22,075 bases of DNA, taken from IMG/VR virus record IMGVR_UViG_3300045996_000738, positions 1 to 22,075 of that record, one strand, 5' to 3'. The stretch comes from a virus. The notes beneath the pieces were generated by a model that worked only from the letters and a program-made list of their open reading frames with translations, was not told where the DNA came from and did no database searches. This document shows positions 14,544 to 20,999 of the stretch, in pieces. The position numbers were made by a program, and so were the translations under genes. Each line of letters begins with the position of its first letter. The stretch's first letter is position 1.

Positions 14544-17500
14544 CAGAACCACGCCCCGCTGATTGGCTCGACGGCGGCCTTGGTTCGCGCTGCCATAAAG
14601 CGCTTGAAGTCGTCCACCGAAGCGAACCGCCGGGCCTCGGGGCCGACCGGATCGCCGATGCCCTGCCGCTGGGCCGCCACCTGCACGTCGGCTACCACGT
14701 CCGAGCCGAGCAGGTGCGTGGCCTCAAAGTAGAACCCTGCGGCATCGGCGGCCTGCCGTCCCGGGTCGTCGGCAAACGTCTCGCGGTAGATGCGGAGCAC
14801 GTCCTCGCACAGCTCGAACGCAGCAGGGTGCAGGCGGGCTGATCCAGGCTGGCTGAAGTCGACCCGGTTGCCGGCCAGTACCTTCTTGGCCTGAACCACG
14901 CTGTCCCGCATCATGATCATCAGGCCGAGCTTGCGATCCGGGTACTTGCGTTGATCCGCCATCAGCATCGGCAGGTTGCGCTCAAAGCGTCCCGAACGGG
15001 TGTTCTGATCCAAGTAGCCGACATGCGCCAGGTGCACGTCCGAGAGCAGGAGCGCCCGCCCGGCCCCTTCGTTGATCCCGAACTCGGCATGCTCGTGCAG
15101 GATGCCGAAGAAGCGCATAGGCTTGCCGCTCTCGCCGGGGCGGCGGCGGAACACGCGCGCCGGCAGGTCGGGCTTCCACCTCCCGTCAACCGCGAAATGA
15201 TGGTGCTGGATGGAGTAGCTGTGAAAGATGTTCTCGCGCAGATAACGCCACAGCGTGCGAGCGGAGATCATCCGCTCGTCCCCGTCGATCATCATGACCC
15301 AATCGCCCGTGCAGGCGTCGAGCACTGCATTGCGGCTGGCCTCGAAGCCTGCCTCGCGTGGCGGCGGGACCTTGACCGCCCGAGCGCCGTACCGTTCCCA
15401 AATGCGGCACGCTTCGTCGCTCGCGCCGGTGTCCCCGATCACTATCTCGTCGGCGATCGGCGCGATGCTCTCGAGGCACCAGTGCAAGGTCTGGTGGTCG
15501 TTCGGTCCGCCCACGATCATCATAGCGGAGAGAGTCTGCCGAGGGCGTTGCTGCCGCAGCTTGCGCTGCCAGTCGATTTCTCCGAGCGGCTTGTGGTCGA
15601 CCTGATAGGTGACGTGGGTGTTGCCCAGGACTTCGCCGGTCACCGGACACTGAGCCAGCGGCACCACGTCAAGCACTAGCTCAGACTTGCCGCCAAAGAT
15701 GTCCTCAAGATCGGCGTTGCTCCACTCGCGGAGATGCTGTCCACGAAGAGGCTCCGGCTGCTGCGTCTCCCACGGGCCGTAGGGCATGGTGATGCAGATC
15801 AGCCCGCCCGGCTTGACGTAGCCCTCGATCCGCTCGACCAGGGCGATCGGGTCGGCGACATGCTCCAGCACCTCGGCCATGATCGCGACGTCGAAGCCCA
15901 GGCCGTGCTTCCAATGATCGGCGAACTGCCCTTCCAGCCGCTCGTCATCACAAATGAATGTTAGTCCATGAGGATGCTTGGCCTTTGCAAATGCCAGCTT
16001 CTTTGCGCGGCTCACCTCATCAGGACTGGCGTCGACCCCGACGTAGTCCGCCCCGAGCCGATTACTGAGCGTTACTGCACACTCGCCCTGGCTGCAGCCG
16101 AAGTCCAGAATCCACAGCGGCTCACGGCCCGGCTGCGGACCCAGCTCCGGACCCATCTTGAAGTGCCGCCGGATGCTCTGGTCCATCATGTGGAAGCGCG
16201 CGAAGGGCCGCTCCATGAATCGGTCGTCAGGCGCATGGTTCAGGAGCCCCTGGAACACATGCTCGTTTCCCGGCCCGACCTTCCCTTCGTAGTAGGCCGC
16301 CAGGGTCTCGGGAGTGTCGGCGTGCGCGAACCGCTCCACGAGCCAATCGGCGATCGGCCGGATGCGATCTGCATCCTCTGGCTGGAACCGGCCGTCGAGT
16401 ACAGCGCCCACCATCTCGTCGGCTGCCTCAATGTCCTGCCGGCGGATGAAGTGCCGGGCGAGCCGCACCGGATCGGCGCACTCCTGCTCCATGATCGCCA
16501 GCGCTTCGTTGACGACCTGCATCGCGACAGGAGCCCACCCGAGGCCGGCCGCACGGCGGCGGCCTAGCTTCTGCATCTCCTCGGACACCTTCGCGTCCAT
16601 GAGAACCTCGCAGGCCGCGTCTGCCAAGGCAGCCGGCGTCTCCCCAGCACCCGCGTGGGGGCCGTCCAGCGGAACCAGCTCGCCACAGACGCCCACCGTC
16701 TCGGACAGCGCCCCCCGATCGGTAGAGACCCAGCACATCCCGCACGCCATCGCCTCCATCGCCGCGATGCAGGACGTGTCCGCGAAGCTTGGATCGAGCG
16801 CCCCGGGCGTCGGGTACAGGTACAGCCCTGCCTGATGGTACAGGTCGTAGAGCCGGGGCTTGTTCAGCCCTTCGATCCACGCCACCCGGGGCGTGCCGTC
16901 CGCATTGAACTTGGCCGCCAGGCGCTTCAGCTCTTCATGGACCACGGCTGTCTGCTGGGTCGTGAAGTCGTAGAACGTTATCGCCAGCTTCGCGTCGGGC
17001 ACCCGCTCGAGGATGCGCGGGTAGACCTGATTGAGCAGCACGTCCAGGCCTCGCTCCGGGCGAGCGCCGTAGACGATCAGCTTGGGGTCGCGCTTGTCGC
17101 CGCTCGCTTCGACCCGCTTCCTCGACGCCTCGATTTCCGCGAGGTCGATCCCGTTGCGGCTGACCATGAACAGGCGGTCCGGCAGATCGGGGTATGCCTC
17201 CTGCCACTGCCGGCGCTGCCAGTCGCTGACAGTAACCACACGGTCGATGTTGTGTGCGGCGGCGTAAAGCTCCGGCGCTCGTCGGGCGAACAGCAAGTCG
17301 TGCGCCCAGAGCATTGTCACCTTGGTCGGGAAGCGCATGGCCAGGTGCAGCGGCGAGCGCTGAACTATGATCAGATCACTCGGGGTGGCCGAGCAGACGT
17401 TGGAGAAGCTGCGCTCGGGAGCGAGGCGAACGTCGCGCCAGACGGCATGGCCGGGCACATTGCAGAACGCCGTGACCCTGTGCCCCAGCTCCGCAATAGC

Positions 17501-17608
17501 GGCGGCGAGCTGGAGGCCCGCCGTCTCTGAACCGCCAAGGGACTTGCTGTAGGGGTCTTCGGGGTCGATCGGCAAGCCGGGCACGAGCATGCGAATGTCG
17601 AGCTTCAT
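14543..17608 (-). CDS. Three-domain glycosyltransferase - SAM methyltransferase - glycosyltransferase
   Basis: This encodes 1021 residues. Residues 1-375 are a GT-B (GT4-like) glycosyltransferase: SLGGSETAGLQLAAAIAELG near residue 23, VVTVSDWQRR, SRNGIDLAEI and the sugar-nucleotide region DTSCIAAMEAMACGMCWVS (278-295). Residues about 380-490 are a helical linker. Residues 498-610 are a class I SAM methyltransferase: motif I LDFGCSQGE (501-509), acidic VGVDAS, then AEVLEHVADP (578-587) and VKPGGLICITMPYG. Residues about 690-900 are a GT-A (GT2-like) transferase with DEIVIGDTGASDE and the DGD metal motif in MIDGDER (774-779). The whole could build and methylate a short glycan on a virion protein or host surface. 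It lies just after a terminator following the capsid gene and overlaps the secreted protein gene. Domains are clear; the acceptor is unknown. Confidence 0.93.
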   Translation of the reverse strand: MKLDIRMLVPGLPIDPEDPYSKSLGGSETAGLQLAAAIAELGHRVTAFCNVPGHAVWRDVRLAPERSFSNVCSATPSDLIIVQRSPLHLAMRFPTKVTMLWAHDLLFARRAPELYAAAHNIDRVVTVSDWQRRQWQEAYPDLPDRLFMVSRNGIDLAEIEASRKRVEASGDKRDPKLIVYGARPERGLDVLLNQVYPRILERVPDAKLAITFYDFTTQQTAVVHEELKRLAAKFNADGTPRVAWIEGLNKPRLYDLYHQAGLYLYPTPGALDPSFADTSCIAAMEAMACGMCWVSTDRGALSETVGVCGELVPLDGPHAGAGETPAALADAACEVLMDAKVSEEMQKLGRRRAAGLGWAPVAMQVVNEALAIMEQECADPVRLARHFIRRQDIEAADEMVGAVLDGRFQPEDADRIRPIADWLVERFAHADTPETLAAYYEGKVGPGNEHVFQGLLNHAPDDRFMERPFARFHMMDQSIRRHFKMGPELGPQPGREPLWILDFGCSQGECAVTLSNRLGADYVGVDASPDEVSRAKKLAFAKAKHPHGLTFICDDERLEGQFADHWKHGLGFDVAIMAEVLEHVADPIALVERIEGYVKPGGLICITMPYGPWETQQPEPLRGQHLREWSNADLEDIFGGKSELVLDVVPLAQCPVTGEVLGNTHVTYQVDHKPLGEIDWQRKLRQQRPRQTLSAMMIVGGPNDHQTLHWCLESIAPIADEIVIGDTGASDEACRIWERYGARAVKVPPPREAGFEASRNAVLDACTGDWVMMIDGDERMISARTLWRYLRENIFHSYSIQHHHFAVDGRWKPDLPARVFRRRPGESGKPMRFFGILHEHAEFGINEGAGRALLLSDVHLAHVGYLDQNTRSGRFERNLPMLMADQRKYPDRKLGLMIMMRDSVVQAKKVLAGNRVDFSQPGSARLHPAAFELCEDVLRIYRETFADDPGRQAADAAGFYFEATHLLGSDVVADVQVAAQRQGIGDPVGPEARRFASVDDFKRFMAARTKAAVEPISGAWF

Positions 17609-17614
17609 TTTCCA

Positions 17615-17639
17615 TCCCGCCGGGTGAGGTCTGGCGGGA
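17615..17639 (-). promoter_or_regulatory. Hairpin just upstream of the glycosyltransferase start
   Basis: The minus strand carries TCCCGCC, an 11-base loop and GGCGGGA, giving a perfect 7-bp GC-rich stem ending six bases before the ATG. The 3' arm holds GGCGGGA, overlapping the only Shine-Dalgarno-like purines (GGGATGGAAA). If it forms, it should lower translation initiation of the 1021-residue enzyme. It is followed by no T-tract, so it is not a second terminator. Folding in the cell is inferred. Confidence 0.4.
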
Positions 17640-17650
17640 ACCTACGGCAA

Positions 17651-17686
17651 AGAAAAGCGGGCGGCGAGAGTTAACCCGCCGCCCGC
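17651..17686 (-). terminator. Rho-independent terminator after the capsid gene
   Basis: On the minus strand GCGGGCGGCG pairs perfectly with CGCCGCCCGC (10 bp, 10-base loop GGTTAACTCT) and TTTTCT follows at once. It lies about 100 bases past the capsid stop and 43 bases before the glycosyltransferase start, so it should end most capsid transcripts and limit expression of the cargo and downstream genes unless read-through or antitermination occurs. The intergenic 17687-17783 shows only a weak 4-bp stem and no convincing promoter. Confidence 0.85.
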
Positions 17687-17783
17687 CTCCTTCCGCGCCA
17701 CTCGGCTCGGTCGCGGTCACGTTTCGAGGTCGACCCCTCTCCCCCTTGGCGTAGCCGCGCCCGCTAGGGCGGAACTGTATCGT

Positions 17784-18764
17784 CTATGCCGCGAGGGTGT
17801 TCTTCAGCAGGTAGCCGAGCTCTCGACCAGTGAGCTTTTCACCCTGGAAGTACCCGCCCTCGATCACCTCGACCTTGGGCTCGCCGGCCCGGTCGAAGCG
17901 GTCGCGCACGACGTTGAAATTGTCGCCCACCGGCATCCCGTAGGGCCCCTCGGACGGGCGCCAGCGGAACCGCGACAGGAAGTTCGGCGCCGCCTGGTTC
18001 TCCGGGTTCGTGACGGCGAACAGGCAGATGTTGCCCCAAATCGGGGCAACCGACATCGCCTGCCCCTGCTTGGCCGTGTTCTGGAGGACCTTGGCGACCA
18101 CGAGCCGCTGCACCTTGAGGATGTTGCGAGCCACGATCTCGTCGCTAAGCTCGCCGCCGGCAGTGGCGTTCCAGTTCGAGAGCAGGCGCGGGTGCGTCTT
18201 GATTGCGTTCAGCGACTGCCAGTCAATGATGGCCGTATTCGGGGACATCCCCGAGGTGAGCCAGACGCCGGCATGAGCGCTCGTCACCTGACCCACGATG
18301 TCGGCCGAGCCGCTGGCCCACGAAGTGGCCCCGCTCAGTGCCACGATCGTAGCCGGCCCACCCGAGCTGGTCGCCAGCGTGGCAAGTCGCTGCTCCTGAT
18401 TGCGCCGCAGCACCGTCAGGATCAGGTCGGTGTGGTTCTGTCGGAGCTGCATCGAGGGGTCCTCATTGCTGAGGTCCTCGAGCGCGATCTCCGACTTCAG
18501 CGCCCGGTTGTGCGCGAAGTAGGTGTCCGAGCTGACCGTGAACCACACGTCTTTCGGACGGGCCTTCGGCGCGCGGAGATCGTCCACGGTGCTGAGCCAG
18601 CCGGCCGGGTCGAATACGTTGTAGATGCCGGACTGCTTGTCGACCGGGACGGTGACGGAGATCTGGCCGGCGATAAAGCCGTCCGCTCCGATGTCAAAGT
18701 TGCGTGTCGCGTAACGGGAAAGAACCGGGTCCCGGTAGGTTCCGCGACCGACTGGAAGTGCCAT
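17784..18764 (-). CDS. Major capsid protein
   Basis: This encodes 326 residues, the main shell subunit. It has no membrane segment or signal; the N-terminus is GRGTYRDPVLSRYATRNFDI followed by FIAGQISVTVPVDKQSGIYN. A helical stretch (DVWFTVSSDTYFAHNRALKS, then ALEDLSNEDPSMQLRQNHTD and VLRRNQEQRLATLATS) resembles the spine-helix region seen in HK97-fold capsids with YxxxxHALKxxV-type signatures. ILKVQRLVVAKVLQNTAKQG and a C-terminal region with NPENQAAPNFLSRF complete it. Placement after the protease/scaffold and decoration genes, a good Shine-Dalgarno (GAGAGGG) and a strong terminator behind it fit a highly expressed capsid gene. The HK97 fold is inferred from context. Confidence 0.85.
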   Translation of the reverse strand: MALPVGRGTYRDPVLSRYATRNFDIGADGFIAGQISVTVPVDKQSGIYNVFDPAGWLSTVDDLRAPKARPKDVWFTVSSDTYFAHNRALKSEIALEDLSNEDPSMQLRQNHTDLILTVLRRNQEQRLATLATSSGGPATIVALSGATSWASGSADIVGQVTSAHAGVWLTSGMSPNTAIIDWQSLNAIKTHPRLLSNWNATAGGELSDEIVARNILKVQRLVVAKVLQNTAKQGQAMSVAPIWGNICLFAVTNPENQAAPNFLSRFRWRPSEGPYGMPVGDNFNVVRDRFDRAGEPKVEVIEGGYFQGEKLTGRELGYLLKNTLAA

Positions 18765-18793
18765 GGACGTACCCTCTCAGGAGTCGCGATTGC

Positions 18794-19171
18794 CTAGCCG
18801 ACGTAGCGCCAGGGGCGGCAGATGATGGCGTCGAAGTAGTCGCCAGCCGCGGCGCTATACATCGACTCCGCAGAGACCCAATCCCCCGAGCCTGCCGGCG
18901 AGGCCGCGCCGAGCGAGTTGGTCGTGAGAAGCGTGCTGTGCCGGATCGCGGCTCCGGCGATCAGGCGATGCGGGCCGACGATGCAGAGCGACACCGCCTG
19001 ACCAGACTGCGGGGTGTTGTCGACCACGCCCCAGCCGCGGGCATCGATCCCACTGCCGCTCGAGGCGATGATCGCCACCCCGGCCGAATTGATGGTGCAG
19101 AACCGGCCCCAACTGTCGCTGAGGTCCTGCCCTGCCACCTTGGTCTCGTAGTACGCTGTGTAGTGGCTCAT
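18794..19171 (-). CDS. Probable capsid decoration (cement) protein
   Basis: This encodes 125 residues. It is beta-rich and Gly/Ser/Ala-rich: GVAIIASSGSGIDARGWGVV, NTPQSGQAVSLCIVGPHRLI, then AGAAIRHSTLLTTNSLG. The content (a value-like GVVxxxPxxGxxVSL...G..R..AGAAI core) resembles DUF2190-type and related decoration proteins that form trimers at capsid vertices; I recognise the style, not an exact family. It lies between the protease/scaffold and the major capsid gene, the standard position for such proteins. AGG is the only weak Shine-Dalgarno upstream. It ends 29 bases before the capsid start. Confidence 0.65.
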   Translation of the reverse strand: MSHYTAYYETKVAGQDLSDSWGRFCTINSAGVAIIASSGSGIDARGWGVVDNTPQSGQAVSLCIVGPHRLIAGAAIRHSTLLTTNSLGAASPAGSGDWVSAESMYSAAAGDYFDAIICRPWRYVG

Positions 19172-19201
19172 AGCCTGATGACCCTGTTGCTCTGGTGGTG
19201 G

Positions 19202-19915
19202 CTACTGCGTGATGCCGTTGTAGGCCCTCACCAGATTGGCGTTCTTGGGGTCTCGGCTGACGAGCTCCATGGCCGTGGCGAAGTCGACGCCGGGATGCTC
19301 GGTCGTGTACTGCTCGACCTTGTCGACCAGCTCCTTGCCCGGATCCTCGGAACCGAAGTCGCCGCGCTCGGCGTAGCTGCGGCTCGGCGCAACGGTGGTG
19401 AAGAACGGCTTGGCGCCATCTGCCAGCACCTCGATGAAGTCCTTGAGCACGGACAGCGACGGGACCGGCTTGGCCTCCTCGCCGTCGATCGCCGAGAACT
19501 TGACCGTGCGCTCGCCGCCCTCGCTCATGGCGTCGGCGAAGGCGGCGACGTAGCGGCGAAGGCGAGGGATCGGGCAGCTCTGGACGAGCGCCTTGACCTG
19601 GGCCTGTCGCGCCTGCTCCTTCTCCGCCTGCCTCTCGGCCTCCAGCGCCTGGACGCGCTCGCCCATCTCGCGGAGCCGCACCGTCGAGCTAGCGTTCTCG
19701 TTGGCCACCCGCGTGGCGGCGTCACGCTCTTGGCGAAGCGTGCGGATCTCGTCCAGGGCCTGCTGAAGCTGGCTGGAGACGCCGGCTGCATCCATGTTGA
19801 CAGCGCCAGCGCCGCCGCCGGCCTGCTCATGATTCTGCGTTCCGCCCGGCTTGTTGCCGGCGTCACCGCCACCGGTCTCTGTCCGACCGCCGGCATCTGC
19901 ATTCGGGACGGACAT
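19202..19915 (-). CDS. Nested in-frame scaffold protein (Mu gpZ-like)
   Basis: An internal ATG at codon 189 of the protease gene (MSVPNADAGG) has AGGAG six bases upstream, as good as the main start. Translation from it gives 237 residues containing only the Gly/Asn-rich linker, the coiled coil and the C-terminal capsid-binding part, without the protease domain. Mu makes scaffold protein Z from an internal start within I, and lambda makes Nu3 within C, so this design is established. That this ATG is used is inferred from the Shine-Dalgarno and domain boundary. Confidence 0.6.
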   Translation of the reverse strand: MSVPNADAGGRTETGGGDAGNKPGGTQNHEQAGGGAGAVNMDAAGVSSQLQQALDEIRTLRQERDAATRVANENASSTVRLREMGERVQALEAERQAEKEQARQAQVKALVQSCPIPRLRRYVAAFADAMSEGGERTVKFSAIDGEEAKPVPSLSVLKDFIEVLADGAKPFFTTVAPSRSYAERGDFGSEDPGKELVDKVEQYTTEHPGVDFATAMELVSRDPKNANLVRAYNGITQ

Positions 19916-20479
19916 GCTCCGCTCCTGCTCTGTTGGCTGCTTGCCTGGGGTCGTGACGTAGCTTCTAGCCTCTTCTGCGGCACCAAAGGAAGCAAGACTT
20001 GCACGTAGGGGCTTGAGGTTGCTGACGCCGGGCGGGTGCGCGCCGAGGATCGCCACCGCCTTGAGCGCTCGCGGGAACTTCTCCCCGTCGCGCTTCATGT
20101 TGATGAAGATCTCGGACGAGACCGTGTCATAGCGGCCGTCACGGATCAGCCCGACCAGATCGTCTGGCACATCCTCGAAGTCGGCGAGCAGTACGTCGCC
20201 CTCGCGCCGCGGGTTCTTGACCCAGCCGTAAGCGGGAGCCGCCGGATCGTCCACATGACCGAGCTTTACTGGCGGCACGTAGCCTGCCTTGCCGTAGGCG
20301 TCGATCATCTGGTCAATGTCGCTGGTCGTGTACTTCTCGCCGTTCCAGGTGCCGGACCGGAAAACCTCGATGCCCTTGATCGTCTGGCCGAACTCCTCGG
20401 TCCCGCCTTCGGGGACCGGCTCGAGCACCGGCATGGACACGGGTACGCTATCGGCCCCCGCCGTCTCGGTCACAGGCAT
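19202..20479 (-). CDS. Prohead protease with C-terminal scaffold (Mu gpI-like)
   Basis: This encodes 425 residues. The N-terminal domain (about 25-165) matches Mu gpI: KGIEVFRSGTWNG, TTSDIDQMIDAYG, PPVKLGHVDDPAAPAYGWV, a LLADFEDVPDDLVGLIRDG segment, YDTVSSEIF and AILGAHPPGVSNLKPL. His75, Ser121/122 and His148 are candidate catalytic residues of a serine-type, herpes-assemblin-like fold; this assignment is inferred. Residues about 165-228 are a Gly/Thr/Asn-rich linker. Residues 229-300 are a long coiled coil (LQQALDEIRTLRQERDAATR, VQALEAERQAEKEQARQAQV), as for scaffolds. The GAGGAG Shine-Dalgarno before the ATG is strong. The protein should cleave itself and the scaffold inside the prohead. 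Confidence 0.88.
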   Translation of the reverse strand: MPVTETAGADSVPVSMPVLEPVPEGGTEEFGQTIKGIEVFRSGTWNGEKYTTSDIDQMIDAYGKAGYVPPVKLGHVDDPAAPAYGWVKNPRREGDVLLADFEDVPDDLVGLIRDGRYDTVSSEIFINMKRDGEKFPRALKAVAILGAHPPGVSNLKPLRASLASFGAAEEARSYVTTPGKQPTEQERSMSVPNADAGGRTETGGGDAGNKPGGTQNHEQAGGGAGAVNMDAAGVSSQLQQALDEIRTLRQERDAATRVANENASSTVRLREMGERVQALEAERQAEKEQARQAQVKALVQSCPIPRLRRYVAAFADAMSEGGERTVKFSAIDGEEAKPVPSLSVLKDFIEVLADGAKPFFTTVAPSRSYAERGDFGSEDPGKELVDKVEQYTTEHPGVDFATAMELVSRDPKNANLVRAYNGITQ

Positions 20480-20532
20480 TGGCGCTCCTCGGCAATCGGC
20501 AAGCGGGCGTCAGGTCCGCATCTAGCCTAGAC

Positions 20533-20559
20533 GTTATATCCGGCAGGGTGCAACGACAA
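20533..20559 (-). promoter_or_regulatory. Weak sigma70-like promoter candidate before the protease gene
   Basis: In the 90-base gap ahead of the protease gene the minus strand has TTGTCG (20559-20554) and TATAAC (20538-20533) separated by 15 bases; 17 is optimal, so the match is weak. The gap is the longest before the capsid genes and the only AT-richer spot nearby. It could drive the protease, decoration and capsid genes at higher level. No terminator-like hairpin is seen in the gap. Confidence 0.25.
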
Positions 20560-20569
20560 TAGAAGCGGG

Positions 20570-20785
20570 CTAGCTGCGCGAGAACTCGGTCCGCAGCTCG
20601 CCGCCTTCCACCTCGCCAGCGCTCTCGATCAGCTCGAGATCCACGTCAGCGCCGAGGCCGTCGCCCACGATCTCGGACAGCGCCTCCATGACGCGGGCCA
20701 TGGTCGCCTCGTACTGCTCGGCCGTGGCCGGCCCGTCCGGACCGAAGTGCAGCTTCGCCTCGATGGCCAAGTAGACGAGAGCCAT
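20570..20785 (-). CDS. Small acidic protein of unknown function
   Basis: This encodes 71 residues: MALVYLAIEAKLHFGPDGPA, a helix with TAEQYEATMARVMEALSEIV and then a beta-like acidic end (GADVDLELIESAGEVEGGEL). No known family, signal or membrane segment is seen. The start follows the stop of the membrane-protein gene by 4 bases, supporting a coupled operon. The mixed strand-helix-strand pattern suggests a small folded alpha/beta protein. Its place between the minor head protein and the protease suggests a head-related role, but this is a guess. Confidence 0.55.
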   Translation of the reverse strand: MALVYLAIEAKLHFGPDGPATAEQYEATMARVMEALSEIVGDGLGADVDLELIESAGEVEGGELRTEFSRS

Positions 20786-20789
20786 GGGA

Positions 20790-20999
20790 TCAGCCTGCCT
20801 TGCCGGCGAACGCCAGCTCTACCCAGGGGCCCAGCCACACGGCGGCGGTCGCGCCGAACAGCAGAGCCAGCAGGCCAGCAAGAAGGTTACTGCCCGTGAC
20901 AGCGATAACGACCGGTGCCGTGATCAGTGCCGCCGGGTACCCGCCGATGAAGCTGGAAAGTACCTGCGAAACAGGGTCACGGGCGGGGCTTGGGGTCAT
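20790..20999 (-). CDS. Small two-helix membrane protein
   Basis: This encodes 69 residues. A soluble N-terminus (MTPSPARDPVSQVLSS) precedes two hydrophobic helices at about 17-36 (FIGGYPAALITAPVVIAVTG) and 39-58 (LLAGLLALLFGATAAVWLGP) with a short GSN turn, and a short polar end. No signal-peptide cleavage site is seen. The ATGA overlap with the minor head gene shows coupling. Size and two-helix layout recall holins or superinfection-exclusion proteins, but no lysin gene is near, so the function is open. Confidence 0.6.
   Translation of the reverse strand: MTPSPARDPVSQVLSSFIGGYPAALITAPVVIAVTGSNLLAGLLALLFGATAAVWLGPWVELAFAGKAG

Noticed and set aside
17757-17775. Short inverted repeat (CCGC/GCGG) just after the capsid stop.
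   Set aside because: Only four pairs and no T-tract on the minus strand; the adjacent 10-bp hairpin with TTTTCT is the credible terminator.
18704-20008. 434-codon plus-strand open frame opposite the protease, decoration and capsid genes.
   Set aside because: It spans three well-supported minus-strand genes, is Arg/Gly/Ala/Leu-rich in the way antisense GC-rich frames are, has no recognisable domain and crosses intergenic signals. Treated as a shadow.
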